Assembly: GCA_903901915.1 (NCBI GenBank)
Contig: CAIUSV010000068.1
Span: 1-64,000 of the forward strand
Direction: 5' to 3'
Length of the DNA: 64,000 nt
Origin: an uncultured Rhodospirillaceae bacterium
Lineage (GTDB): Bacteria; Pseudomonadota; Alphaproteobacteria; Rhodospirillales; Magnetospirillaceae
A model generated the notes under the pieces. It was not told the origin of the DNA. It made no database searches and worked only from the letters and a program-made list of their open reading frames with translations. Below are positions 27,259 to 36,249 of the stretch, piece by piece; the first letter of the stretch is position 1, and each line of letters opens with the position of its first letter. The translations under genes were made by a program, and so were the position numbers.

Positions 27259-28162
27259 TCAGCCCGGGTCGGGAAACAGCACCCGCCCCAGCATCTCGAA
27301 TTCCGCCCGTCGCGCGCTGGATTTTCGCCAGGCCAGGCCGATGCGGCGCGAACCGCCGCCGGCCAGCGGGCGGGTGACCAGATCGCTGCCGATCAGCACC
27401 CCGGCATCCACCGCCAGTCGCGGCAGCAAGGTAACGCCCAGGCCGCCCGCCACCATCTGCACCAGGGTGCCGAGGCTGGTCCCCAGCACGCCCTCGCCGC
27501 GCGCCGGTGCCGGCAGCGAGCAGGCGGCCAGGGCGTGGTCGCGCAGGCAGTGGCCTTCTTCCAGCAGCAGCAGCTCGGCGGCGGCCAGATCGGCGCCGCC
27601 GACCGCGGCAAGGGCCGCCAGGGGATGGTCGGCGGGGCAGGCGACGACGAAGGGGTCGTCGGCCAGCGCCAGCATCTCCATTTCCGGCGCGTGGTAGGGC
27701 AACGCCAGCAGGGCGACGTCGAGATCGCCGTTGGCGAGGCGGTCCAGCAGCCGGGCGGTGAGATCCTCGCGCAACGTCAGCCGCAGCTCGGGAAACCCCG
27801 CCCGGAGCCGCGGCAGCGCCTGGGGCAGCAGGAACGGCGCCACGGTGGGAATGACGCCGAGGCGCAGCGGTGCCGGTCAGCGGCCGATGGTGGGCGTGAG
27901 CGAGGTCGGCGATGTCCTCGGCGCGGCGCAGCAGGTCGCGGGCGCGTTCGGCCACCGCTTCGCCCAGCGGCGTCATCAGCACCTTGCGCTTGGTCCGCTC
28001 CACCAGGGTGACTCCCAGCAGCGCCTCCAATTCCTGCAATCCGGCCGACAGCGTGCTCTGGGTCGCCAGGCAGGCCTCGGCGGCGCGGCCGAAATGGCGA
28101 TGCTGGGCCAGGGCGACCAGATAGCGCAACTGGCGCAGGGTGGGGATGCGGGGCGGCATCAT
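27259..28162 (-). pseudogene. oxyR: oxyR-like LysR-family regulator interrupted by a one-base frameshift
   Basis: From 28162 to about 27872 the minus strand encodes a LysR-type helix-turn-helix (TLRQLRYLVALAQHRHFGRAAEA) and linker. From about 27870 to 27259 the effector domain continues in another frame, starting with PLRLGVIPTVAPFLLP. Deleting one base near 27871 restores a continuous protein of about 300 residues. The effector domain contains GHCLRDHALAAC, matching the two peroxide-sensing cysteines of OxyR with the correct spacing. The start overlaps the stop of the upstream ABC ATPase gene (ATGATG). As given, the product would be truncated to a DNA-binding domain with a nonsense tail; a sequencing error is equally possible. 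Confidence 0.85.
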
Positions 28163-28977
28163 CGCCCCGGTTCGCCCCGGTGGAGCACCGGCATCACCTC
28201 GAAATAGGGGCGGATGATCGGGGAAGCGGATGCCTCGAAGGCCTCGAACGGTCCGTCGAACGACACCCGGCCCTCGTGCAGCATCACCACCCGGGGCCGC
28301 AACCGGACCAGCAGGTCCTTGTCGTGGGTGATGATCACGGTGGTGCGGGGCCGGTCGCCGGCCTCGTGCTCGAAATGGGTGGACAGCAGCAGGTCCTGGA
28401 TCTGCGAGGCGGTGATCGGGTCCAGCCCGGTGGTCGGCTCGTCGAAGAACATGCAGCGCGGCGCCATGGCCAGGGCGCGGGCGATGGCGATGCGCTTGGC
28501 CATGCCGCCGGACAGGCTGTCCACCCGGCTGTCGAGAAAGGCGGCGTCCGAGGCCAGGCCGACCGCGTCGAGCACCTGGCGGGCGATCTCGGCGATGGCG
28601 TCGGCATCAAGGTGGCGGACCTCCTCCAGCCACAGGCCGATGTTGTCGAGTACGCTGCCGGAGAACAGGGCGTTGCGCTGGAACACCACGCCCCAATGGG
28701 TGTGAAGCTCGGCGAGTTCGCCGGCGGCAAGCGCGGCGACGTCCACCAGCGGCGCGCCGGGGCGATTGTGGGCGGCGACCATGACGCGGCCGGCATCGGG
28801 CCGCAGCAGCCCCAGCATGTGGTTGAGCAGCACCGTCTTGCCGCAGCCCGAGCCGCCGACCAGGGCGATGAAGCTGCCCTGGGCGATCTCCAGATCACAG
28901 CCGCGAAGAACGGACTGGCCATCGAATGCCTTGGTCAGACCCTCGATCCGGATTTCGGTAGCGGTTTCCGTTTCCAT
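28159..28977 (-). CDS. ABC transporter ATP-binding protein (MlaF-like)
   Basis: A 272-residue ATPase with Walker A GGSGCGKT, signature LSGGMAKR, Walker B CMFFDEPTTGLDP and the switch histidine in VIITHDKD. The overall pattern, including GVVFQRNALFSGSVLDN, resembles MlaF/Ttg2A ATPases of phospholipid (Mla) import systems. No permease (MlaE) or MCE protein is encoded nearby, so its partner lies elsewhere. An upstream in-frame start (29019) would add an atypical segment overlapping a terminator; the ATG at 28977 is preferred. It is coupled to the oxyR-like gene by overlap. Confidence 0.85.
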   Translation of the reverse strand: METETATEIRIEGLTKAFDGQSVLRGCDLEIAQGSFIALVGGSGCGKTVLLNHMLGLLRPDAGRVMVAAHNRPGAPLVDVAALAAGELAELHTHWGVVFQRNALFSGSVLDNIGLWLEEVRHLDADAIAEIARQVLDAVGLASDAAFLDSRVDSLSGGMAKRIAIARALAMAPRCMFFDEPTTGLDPITASQIQDLLLSTHFEHEAGDRPRTTVIITHDKDLLVRLRPRVVMLHEGRVSFDGPFEAFEASASPIIRPYFEVMPVLHRGEPGR

Positions 28978-29010
28978 GTCCGCTTCAAGATACACCGCGA
29001 AAGCGCCATG

Positions 29011-29047
29011 AAAAAACAAAAGCGGCGGCTCGGATGCGAGCCGCCGC
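29011..29047 (-). terminator. Rho-independent terminator of asd
   Basis: An 11-bp GC stem (29022-29032 with 29037-29047, 4-nt loop) is followed on the minus strand by TTTTGTTTTTT. It separates asd from the ABC ATPase gene downstream. Confidence 0.92.
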
Positions 29048-29072
29048 CTTCGATCACGGGTGTCGGCGCCTT

Positions 29073-30092
29073 CTACTTTTTCAGGTAGTCGCGCGCCAGC
29101 ACCTCGGCGATCTGCACCGCATTGAGCGCCGCGCCCTTGCGCAGATTATCCGACACGCACCAGAACGACAGGCCGTTCTTGATGGTCGGGTCCTTGCGGA
29201 TGCGGCTGACGAACACCGGGTCATCGCCGGTGGCCTCGACCGGGGTGATGTAGCCGCCCGGCTCGCGGGTGTCGAGCACCACCACGCCGGGAGCGGTGCG
29301 CAACGCCTCGGTGGCGGCCTCGACGCTGACCGGGTTGGCGAACTCGACGTTGACCGATTCGGAATGGCTGACGAACACCGGTACCCGCACGCAGGTGGCG
29401 TTGACCTCGATGTTGGGGTCGAGAATCTTGCGGGTTTCGACCACCATCTTCCATTCCTCCTTGGTCGAGCCGTCTTCCATGAAGACGTCGATCTGGGGGA
29501 TCAGGTTGAAGGCGATCTGCTTGGGGAACTTCTGTGGTTTGATCGGATCGTTGACGAAGATCGCCCTGGTCTGCTCGAACAGCTCGTCCATGGCGTCCTT
29601 GCCGGCGCCCGACACCGACTGATAGGTCGAAACCACCACCCGCTTGATCTTGCCCAGGGTGTGCAGCGGCTTCAGCGCCACCACCATCTGAATGGTCGAG
29701 CAGTTGGGGTTGGCGATGATGCCCTTCTTGGTGTAGCCGGCGATGGCCTCGGGATTGACCTCGGGAACCACCAGCGGCACGTCGGGGTCCATGCGGAAGT
29801 GCGAGGTGTTGTCGACGACGACGCAGCCGGCCGCCGCGGCGCGGGGGCTGTGGATCGCCGAGACCTTGGCGCCGGGGGACGACAGGGCGATGTCGGTGCC
29901 CTTGAAGTCGAAGGTGGCCAGATCCTTGACCTTCAGAATCTTGTCGTCGCCGAACGAAACTTCCCGGCCGGCCGAGCGCGCGCTGGCCAGGGCGACGACC
30001 TCATCGACCGGAAACTTGCGTTCCACCAGAATCTGCAACATCGCGCGGCCGACATTGCCGGTGGCACCGATCACAGCAACCTTGTAGCCCAT
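29073..30092 (-). CDS. asd: Aspartate-semialdehyde dehydrogenase
   Basis: A 339-residue NADP-dependent enzyme that reduces aspartyl phosphate to aspartate semialdehyde for lysine/diaminopimelate, threonine and methionine synthesis. It shows the nucleotide-binding GATGNVGRAML at the N-terminus, the catalytic cysteine in IANPNCSTIQ, and the substrate-binding YQSVSGAGK. The ATG at 30092 is preceded by GGAGAACAGGA; a TTG further upstream is unlikely. A small candidate gene and a bidirectional terminator lie upstream of it. Confidence 0.96.
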   Translation of the reverse strand: MGYKVAVIGATGNVGRAMLQILVERKFPVDEVVALASARSAGREVSFGDDKILKVKDLATFDFKGTDIALSSPGAKVSAIHSPRAAAAGCVVVDNTSHFRMDPDVPLVVPEVNPEAIAGYTKKGIIANPNCSTIQMVVALKPLHTLGKIKRVVVSTYQSVSGAGKDAMDELFEQTRAIFVNDPIKPQKFPKQIAFNLIPQIDVFMEDGSTKEEWKMVVETRKILDPNIEVNATCVRVPVFVSHSESVNVEFANPVSVEAATEALRTAPGVVVLDTREPGGYITPVEATGDDPVFVSRIRKDPTIKNGLSFWCVSDNLRKGAALNAVQIAEVLARDYLKK

Positions 30093-30151
30093 TGTCCTGT
30101 TCTCCGTTCTCAATCAAGGGCCGCCGGATCCCGAGGCGCCTTTCGGATGCG

Positions 30152-30184
30152 AAAAGGCCCGCGAGTGGTTTCCGCGGGCCTTTT
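30152..30184. terminator. Bidirectional terminator upstream of asd
   Basis: GGCCCGCG (30156-30163) pairs perfectly with CGCGGGCC (30173-30180) and is flanked by AAAA and TTTT, giving a T-run on either strand. As asd (minus) and cheZ (plus) diverge here, a terminator in this place implies an additional short transcript, such as the small frame at 30212-30316. Confidence 0.8.
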
Positions 30185-30211
30185 CGTGCAGTCGAAACGA
30201 AACCGGCCCGC

Positions 30212-30316
30212 TCAAGCGGTCTTGGTGGTGCCGGTTTTGGGGGTGACGAGGCCGACCGTCGCCGGGGCGGATCCCCGGACGGGTAAGGCGTTGGTATTGG
30301 ACAAGCGCCGCACCAT
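30212..30316 (-). CDS. Candidate 34-residue small protein upstream of asd
   Basis: A short minus-strand frame begins with ATG 6 nt after a perfect GGAGG and ends 28 nt before a strong terminator on the same strand, the layout of an independent small gene or a leader peptide. The predicted product is basic and threonine-rich, ending GLVTPKTGTTKTA, with no membrane segment. No family is recognised. It lacks the runs of Thr/Met/Lys codons expected for a classical attenuator of asd, although Thr is frequent near the end. Confidence 0.4.
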   Translation of the reverse strand: MVRRLSNTNALPVRGSAPATVGLVTPKTGTTKTA

Positions 30317-30352
30317 GGCTTCCTCCATCGGCAAAAAGGATTACCGGAACCC

Positions 30353-31012
30353 ATGTCGCGGCGCAAGAAGAAAGGCTTGCGCCTCTGGTATGGTGGCGAC
30401 AATCGCGCTATCTTACGCCTTCCGTATGATCACACTGGACCTGAAATGCCGTATCCCCCCAGCGAAAGTGCAATTCTCAAGCGGGAACTGGTGGGGCTGT
30501 TCGGGCATCTGCAAAAAATCCGAACCGAGCTGGCGGCGCTCAATCCTCCCGGTTCGCCCGATCATTTCGGCAGCATGTCGGAACAGTTGGACGCCATCGT
30601 CGATGCGACCGAGGGCGCCACCAACACCATCATGGAGAGCATGGAGGACATCGATGCCGCCATGGGCGAGGCCCGTGCCGCCGCCCCGGACAATCCGGCG
30701 CTGAATCAGGTCTTCGACCGGGTGACCGACCGGGTCAACGCGGTGTTCGAGGCCTGCTCGTTCCAGGACATCACCGGCCAGCGCATCTCCAAGATCGTCA
30801 ACTCGCTCAAGTTCGTCGAGGAGCGGATCAAGGCCATCATCGTGACCTGGGGGCGCGACGAGCTGACCAAGGTGGTGGTCGAGATCAAGGAAGAGGACAA
30901 GGACCCCGACAAGAAGCTGCTGCACGGCCCGCAACTGCCGGGCCAGGGCATCAATCAGACCGACGTGGACAAGCTTCTCGGCCAGGATGCCATCGACAAG
31001 CTGTTCGGCTAG
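30353..31012 (+). CDS. cheZ: CheZ-family chemotaxis phosphatase
   Basis: A 219-residue mostly helical protein. The central segment ACSFQDITGQRISKIV matches the CheZ active-site helix, including the Asp and Gln (FQDxTGQ) that stimulate CheY-P dephosphorylation. The C-terminus contains two DVDxLL-like elements (DVDKLLGQ and AIDKLFG) resembling the CheY-docking tail. The start is uncertain: ATG 30353 gives a basic N-terminus and follows AAGGA at a long distance; ATG 30446 would give 188 residues starting MPYPPSESAIL. No che operon is adjacent; convergent ubiB follows directly. Confidence 0.8.
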   Translation: MSRRKKKGLRLWYGGDNRAILRLPYDHTGPEMPYPPSESAILKRELVGLFGHLQKIRTELAALNPPGSPDHFGSMSEQLDAIVDATEGATNTIMESMEDIDAAMGEARAAAPDNPALNQVFDRVTDRVNAVFEACSFQDITGQRISKIVNSLKFVEERIKAIIVTWGRDELTKVVVEIKEEDKDPDKKLLHGPQLPGQGINQTDVDKLLGQDAIDKLFG

Positions 31013-32554
31013 CTACTTCAGGAACAGCGCCACCGCCAGCGCCGCCGCGATCACCCAGGCGATGGCCGAGGACGGGCGGCGTGCCGCCCGCTGATCGGCG
31101 AAAATGGTCTTTACCGTCTCGGGATGCAGTTTGAGGCCCTGGTTGACCAGCATGGCATAGGTCTTCTCGGTCTCGGCCAGCAGGCGCGGCAGCCGCTCCA
31201 GCGAATTGACCATGCTGCCCACCGTGGCGCGGATGCGGGCTTCCGGTCCCAGGTTCTCGCGCATCCAGCCCTCGATCAGCGGCTGGGCCAACTGCCACAT
31301 GTTGACGTTGGGATCGAGGATGCGTCCGACCCCTTCCGCCACCAGCATGCTTTTTTGCAACAGCAGCAGTTGCGGCTGGGTCTCCATGGCGAAGGTCTCG
31401 GTGATCTGGAACAGTTGGCCGAGCAGCTTGGCGATGGAAATTTCGTTGATGGGGCGGCCGAAGATCGGCTCGGCGATGGAGCGGCAGGCCTGGGTGAAGG
31501 CGTCCAGCGACTGGTCGGCGGGGACATAGCCGGCGGCGAAATGGATTTCAGCGACCTTGCGGTAGTCGGCCGACAGGAAACCCAGCAGCATCTCGCCCAG
31601 GAAGCGCCGGGTGCTCTGGTCGATGCGGCCCATGATGCCGAAATCCACTGCCACCAGATTGCCGTCGGCATCGACGAACAGATTGCCGGGGTGCATGTCG
31701 GCATGGAAGAAGCCGTCGCGGAACACCTGCTTGAACATGGCCTCGGCGGCCTTGCCCAGGATCGCCACCGGGTCGTGTCCCGCCGCCAGCAGGCGGTCGC
31801 GCTCGTCCACCGGAATGCCGCCGACCCGCTCCAGGGTCAGCAGTCGCCGGCCGGTACGCAACCAATCGACCTCGGGCACCTTAAGGACGTCGTCGCCACG
31901 AAGGTTTTCGGCGAATTCGGCGGCGGCGGCGGCCTCGAAGCGCAGATCCATCTCCAGGGTGACGGAATCCTCGAAGGTCTTGACCGTTTCCACCGGCTTC
32001 AGGCGGCGGATGCGCGGCAGGGCCAGTTCGGCCCATTCCGCCAGCCAGAACAGCAGGTCGATGTCGCGGCGGAACTTGGCCTCGACACCGGGGCGCAGCA
32101 CCTTGACCGCGACCTCGCGGCCGTCGGTGGTGACGGCGAAGTGGACCTGGGCGATGGAGGCGGCGGCGACCTGGGTGTCGTCGAAGCTGGAATAGAAACC
32201 GTCCAGCGGCCCGCCCAGCTCTTCCTCGACGATCTGGCGCGCCTCGGCGGCGGGGAACGGCGGCAGCTTGTCTTGCAGGCCGGACAGGTCGGCGGCCATC
32301 TCCTCGCCCAGCAGGTCGGCGCGGGTGGACAGCGCCTGACCCAGCTTGATGAAGGACGGCCCCAGTTCGGTCAGCGCCTCGGCCAGGCGCTCGCCCGGTC
32401 GGCCATGGCCGACCGGCGGCTTGCCGCCGCGCAGCAGCGCCGAGCCGAAGCGGGCGATGGGCAGCGCCTCTTCGACCAGGAACAGGGCGTCGTGGCGGGC
32501 CAGGACCCGGGCGATGGTGAGCAGGCGATGAAGATTGCGGATCGACCGGATCAT
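31013..32554 (-). CDS. ubiB: UbiB family protein kinase-like ATPase (ubiquinone biosynthesis)
   Basis: A 513-residue ADCK/UbiB protein. The KxGQ motif is seen as FIKLGQALSTRADLL (about residue 70), the AAAS motif as AAASIAQVHFA, then the invariant VAVKVLRPG lysine, the catalytic HADMHPGNLF and the VDFGIMG metal motif. A hydrophobic anchor lies at the C-terminus (IAWVIAAALAVALFLK). UbiB supports ubiquinone synthesis at the membrane, probably by ATP-driven lipid extraction. It overlaps the upstream ubiE by 4 bp. Confidence 0.94.
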   Translation of the reverse strand: MIRSIRNLHRLLTIARVLARHDALFLVEEALPIARFGSALLRGGKPPVGHGRPGERLAEALTELGPSFIKLGQALSTRADLLGEEMAADLSGLQDKLPPFPAAEARQIVEEELGGPLDGFYSSFDDTQVAAASIAQVHFAVTTDGREVAVKVLRPGVEAKFRRDIDLLFWLAEWAELALPRIRRLKPVETVKTFEDSVTLEMDLRFEAAAAAEFAENLRGDDVLKVPEVDWLRTGRRLLTLERVGGIPVDERDRLLAAGHDPVAILGKAAEAMFKQVFRDGFFHADMHPGNLFVDADGNLVAVDFGIMGRIDQSTRRFLGEMLLGFLSADYRKVAEIHFAAGYVPADQSLDAFTQACRSIAEPIFGRPINEISIAKLLGQLFQITETFAMETQPQLLLLQKSMLVAEGVGRILDPNVNMWQLAQPLIEGWMRENLGPEARIRATVGSMVNSLERLPRLLAETEKTYAMLVNQGLKLHPETVKTIFADQRAARRPSSAIAWVIAAALAVALFLK

Positions 32555-33312
32555 AGACGCCAGCCGGAATGGATGGCGGCGATCCCGGCCGACAGGTTCC
32601 GCACCGTCACCTGATCGAAGCCGCAATCGCGGATCATCGTCGCCAATTCCTCCTGCGGCGGGAATTTGCGGATGCTTTCGACCAGATACTGATAGGCGTC
32701 GCGGTTGCCGGTGACCATCTCGCCCACCTTGGGCAGCACCGAGAACGAGTAGGAATCGTAAAGCTGCTTCAGCCCCGGCACGATGACGTGGCTGAATTCC
32801 AGGCACATGAAGCGGCCGCCCGGCTTGAGCACGCGGAACGCCTCGGCGATGGCGCGGTCCCAATGGGTGACGTTCCGGAGGCAGAAGGCGATGGTATAGC
32901 GATCGACGCTGCCGTCGGGGATGGGCAGCGCCTCGGCGTTGCCGCAGACCCAGGTGATGCCGTCGGGGAGATTGCGGTCCAGCGCCCGGTCGCGGCCGAC
33001 CGCCAGCATCTCGCGATTGATGTCGCACACCGTGACCGGTCCGCCGCCGCGCTTTTTCCAGCCGAAGGCGATGTCGCCGGTGCCGCCGCCGACGTCGAGC
33101 AAGGTCTGGCCGGGCTGGGGCCGCAGACCGTCGAGGAAGGCGGCCTTCCACAGGCGGTGGACGCCGACGCTCATCAGGTCGTTCATCAGGTCGTATTTCG
33201 ACGCCACCGAGTCGAATACGCCCTTGACCAGCGATACCTTGTCGTTCTCGGCGACGGTGCGGAAGCCGAAATGGGTGGTGCCGGGGGAATGGGAGTCGTG
33301 CTCGGTGGTCAT
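32551..33312 (-). CDS. ubiE: Ubiquinone/menaquinone C-methyltransferase
   Basis: A 253-residue class I methyltransferase with UbiE signatures: VFDSVASKYDLMNDLMSVG, the SAM motif LLDVGGGTGDIAFG, and the C-terminal GNRDAYQYLVESIRKFP. It C-methylates 2-polyprenyl-6-methoxy-1,4-benzoquinol and, where present, demethylmenaquinol. It is transcribed ahead of ubiB in the common alphaproteobacterial pair, often found next to mutM, which is nearby on the opposite strand. Confidence 0.95.
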   Translation of the reverse strand: MTTEHDSHSPGTTHFGFRTVAENDKVSLVKGVFDSVASKYDLMNDLMSVGVHRLWKAAFLDGLRPQPGQTLLDVGGGTGDIAFGWKKRGGGPVTVCDINREMLAVGRDRALDRNLPDGITWVCGNAEALPIPDGSVDRYTIAFCLRNVTHWDRAIAEAFRVLKPGGRFMCLEFSHVIVPGLKQLYDSYSFSVLPKVGEMVTGNRDAYQYLVESIRKFPPQEELATMIRDCGFDQVTVRNLSAGIAAIHSGWRL

Positions 33313-33441
33313 GGGGGCGCACCTTAGCCCGGATTTTTCGCACTGTCACGGCCACAACGGAGGAAAAGCGCCCATTCGACGCCTATCGCCGGCGGTTCGG
33401 CCACGCTATGCTGCGCGCCCCCGCCACCCTTCCGATCTTCG

Positions 33442-35286
33442 ATGCTGCCTGATCCCGCCCAGCTGACCGGCTTTTACCAGACCTGTTTCGCCATGGCGGT
33501 GATGACCCTGGCCGGGCGGCTGGTCTTGGTCGGTCGCGGCGGTCCGGCGGCGCAGTTCTTTGCCGGGTGGGGGGCGTTGTGCCTCGCCCTGACCTTGTGG
33601 GGGGTTCTCACCCCGGCCTCGTTGCGCATTCCCGCCACGCTCTTCGCCCTGGCTGCGGCGGGTGGGCTGCTGATCCGGCGCGAAGGCGAATGGCGCGGCG
33701 ATCTGGCCCAGGTGGGGCGCATGGCCGTCATCGCCTCGCCGCTGCTGCTGGTGATGGCCGATATTGCCCCGTCCCAGTCGGACGCGCTGGCGGTGATGCT
33801 GCCCAATTCCGCCTATATCCACGACTACGGCCACTTTCCCACCCAGGATGGCCCGTTGACCTTCACCGACGTGCCGGTGGCGCCCTACAACACCGAACTG
33901 GTCTCGCTGCTCGGCACCCTGGCCGGCGGTGGCTACACCGCCAACGGGCCGTCGCTGTTCACCATCTTGCTGCATCTTGCCGCCGGGCTGTTGCTGGCCG
34001 GGGTCGTGGCGGGCGAACGGCGGCCGGGATGGGCGGAGACGGCGTTGGGGCTGGCATTGGCTACCCTGCTCAATCCCGGTTTCGTGCCCAGGGTCAGCTT
34101 TTCCGGCTATGGCGAATCGCCGCTGGCCATCGGCTTGCTGTTCGTTGGCTGGCTGTCGCTGACGGCGATGGGCGACCTCGCCGCCGGGCGCCGGCCGCGT
34201 CTGCTGGCGCTGGGCCTGGCCCTGGCGGCGATGGTCAACGTCAAGCAGCAGGGAATCGGTCTGTTCGCCGCCTGGGTCGGCGGGGCGCTGGCGGTGGCGG
34301 CAAGCGACCCGCGCATCGGATGGCGCAGGGGAGGCCGCGCCGTCCTGGCCGCCGCCTTGCCGGCGGCCGCGCTGTATCTGGCGTGGCGAGGCTATGTGTT
34401 GACCCGGTTTCCCGCCGGCGAGCTGACGCCGCTGCCGCTGGCCCAGTGGGGCTGGGGCGAACTTCCCGTCATCTTGCGCGATACCGTCGTGGTGATGGTG
34501 CGCAAGCCCGTGCATTTCATCGGTGTCGTCTTGGTGCTGGCCCTGCTGGCGTGGCGGCCGCGCTGGCTGGGCGATACCGCCCGGCGGGCGCAGGTGCTGG
34601 CCGCCGCTGCCGCCGTGCTCTACAACGGCTACCTGCTGCTGACCTTCGTCGGCCATTTCAAGGCCGAGCATTCCTTTCATCGCTACAACACCCACCTGTC
34701 GCTGCTGGTGGTGCTGGCCCTGGTCCTGGCGGCGCGCGACGCCCTGGTCGCCCGTCCCGGACTTCTGGCCGGAAATCGCCGCCGGGTGGCGGGGGCCGTG
34801 GCCGTGGCGGTCATGCTGGCGGCGCCGCTGGCCGCCCGGCCGCTGCTGCGGTTCGATCTGGACATGCCGCAGCCGCTGTTGCGCCAGTTGGCGCGAAATC
34901 TTGCCGCCGAGATCGGGCCGGATGACAACGTCGCCCTGATTCTGCCCGGCGATAACGCCAGTGTCGGCGACGCCCTCGATTCGCTGCTGCGGTTCGAGGC
35001 GCCGCGGCGGCCGACCCTCGGCATCGGGGTGTTCGCCTCGGCCGGGCCGGAGATTTTCGCTCGGGCGTTGCGAGGCCGCTACCGGCTGGCACTGCTGTCA
35101 TGCACCGATGCCGCTCCCGCGTTGGGGCTGCCGGCCAACGCGGCGGCACTGCTGGCGTGGTCCGAAGCCGGCGGTTGGGGCGCGGTCAAGGTATGGCCCT
35201 ATCCGCCGGTACCGAAACGAACATGGTGGAACTGGACCGGCTTCATCGCCGGTGAACCGTTCTGCCTGAAATCGACGAGCCGATGA
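33442..35286 (+). CDS. Large polytopic membrane protein (GT-C-like), function unknown
   Basis: A 614-residue protein with about ten hydrophobic segments through residues 10-470 and a soluble C-terminal part of about 140 residues. Between early segments lies a soluble loop (about 120-150, SAYIHDYGHFPTQDGPL) containing charged and aromatic residues, as in GT-C glycosyltransferases that use polyprenyl-phosphate sugars; no definite DxD is seen. It sits divergent from ubiE and before mutM. The glycosyltransferase idea is inference from topology only. Confidence 0.65.
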   Translation: MLPDPAQLTGFYQTCFAMAVMTLAGRLVLVGRGGPAAQFFAGWGALCLALTLWGVLTPASLRIPATLFALAAAGGLLIRREGEWRGDLAQVGRMAVIASPLLLVMADIAPSQSDALAVMLPNSAYIHDYGHFPTQDGPLTFTDVPVAPYNTELVSLLGTLAGGGYTANGPSLFTILLHLAAGLLLAGVVAGERRPGWAETALGLALATLLNPGFVPRVSFSGYGESPLAIGLLFVGWLSLTAMGDLAAGRRPRLLALGLALAAMVNVKQQGIGLFAAWVGGALAVAASDPRIGWRRGGRAVLAAALPAAALYLAWRGYVLTRFPAGELTPLPLAQWGWGELPVILRDTVVVMVRKPVHFIGVVLVLALLAWRPRWLGDTARRAQVLAAAAAVLYNGYLLLTFVGHFKAEHSFHRYNTHLSLLVVLALVLAARDALVARPGLLAGNRRRVAGAVAVAVMLAAPLAARPLLRFDLDMPQPLLRQLARNLAAEIGPDDNVALILPGDNASVGDALDSLLRFEAPRRPTLGIGVFASAGPEIFARALRGRYRLALLSCTDAAPALGLPANAAALLAWSEAGGWGAVKVWPYPPVPKRTWWNWTGFIAGEPFCLKSTSR

Positions 35287-35393
35287 CCGGCGGGGCTTAC
35301 GCCGCCGGAGCCAAGCCGCCGGAAGCGGTGCCCGGCGATTGAGGGCCGACGAAACGAGTCGCGATGCGGACTCGCCGATATGAAGGAGTATCC

Positions 35394-36233
35394 ATGCCCG
35401 AATTGCCCGAAGTCGAGACCGTCGCCCGTGGCCTCGCCCGGGTCTGGGAGGGGCGGCATTTCGCCGCCGTCGCCTGTCACCGCGCCGGGCTGCGCCAACC
35501 CTTCCCCAAGGATTTCGCCCGGCGCCTCACCGGCCGGCGGATCGAGGCGGTCGGGCGTCGGGCCAAGTATCTGGTGGTGCGTCTCGATGGCGGGCTGACG
35601 ATGCTGGGCCATCTCGGCATGTCGGGGCGGATGGTGATCTCCGGGTTGCGCAATACGCCGCCGGGTCCCCACGATCATGTGGAGTTCGCCACCGACGACG
35701 GTACCCTGGTGACGCTGACCGACCCTCGCCGCTTCGGCCTGCTGACTCTGTGCGAAACCTCCGGGCTGGCGAATCATCCGCTGCTGGCGGGTGTCGGTCC
35801 CGAGCCGCTGGAGTCCGGTTTCGACGCCCAGGTTCTGGCCGCCGCCCTGGCGGGCAAGGCGACTCCGATCAAGGCGGCGCTGCTCGATCAGAAGGTGGTG
35901 GCGGGGTTGGGCAATATTTATGTCGCCGAAAGCCTGTTTCGCGCGGGCATCTCGCCGCTGCGGCCGGCCGGAGAGGTGACGCGGGCCGAGGCCGCCGCCC
36001 TGGTCGATGCCATCCGGGCGGTGCTGACCGAGGCCATCGCCGCCGGTGGTTCGTCGCTGCGCGACCATGTTCGTCCCGACGGCGAACTGGGCTATTTTCA
36101 GCACGGCTTCAAGGTCTATGGCCGCGCCGGCGAGCGTTGCCCCGATTGCCCCGGTGCTCCCCGCTGCGACGGCATCGTGCGGATCGTCCAGTCCGGACGC
36201 TCCACTTTCTATTGTGCAGAGCGGCAAAGGTAG
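35394..36233 (+). CDS. mutM: Formamidopyrimidine-DNA glycosylase
   Basis: A 279-residue bifunctional glycosylase/AP lyase that removes 8-oxoguanine and formamidopyrimidines. The mature N-terminus PELPEVETV supplies the catalytic Pro and Glu; RRAKYLVVRLDGG holds the conserved lysine; the H2TH region includes DQKVVAGLGNIYVAE. The C-terminal zinc finger is atypical: Cys249, Cys252, Cys258 and Cys274 are present, but the usual last cysteine (CxxC) is Arg277 (FYCAERQR). An excellent GAAGGAG ribosome site fixes the ATG at 35394. Confidence 0.94.
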   Translation: MPELPEVETVARGLARVWEGRHFAAVACHRAGLRQPFPKDFARRLTGRRIEAVGRRAKYLVVRLDGGLTMLGHLGMSGRMVISGLRNTPPGPHDHVEFATDDGTLVTLTDPRRFGLLTLCETSGLANHPLLAGVGPEPLESGFDAQVLAAALAGKATPIKAALLDQKVVAGLGNIYVAESLFRAGISPLRPAGEVTRAEAAALVDAIRAVLTEAIAAGGSSLRDHVRPDGELGYFQHGFKVYGRAGERCPDCPGAPRCDGIVRIVQSGRSTFYCAERQR

Positions 36234-36249
36234 TGGTATAGCGTTTGGC

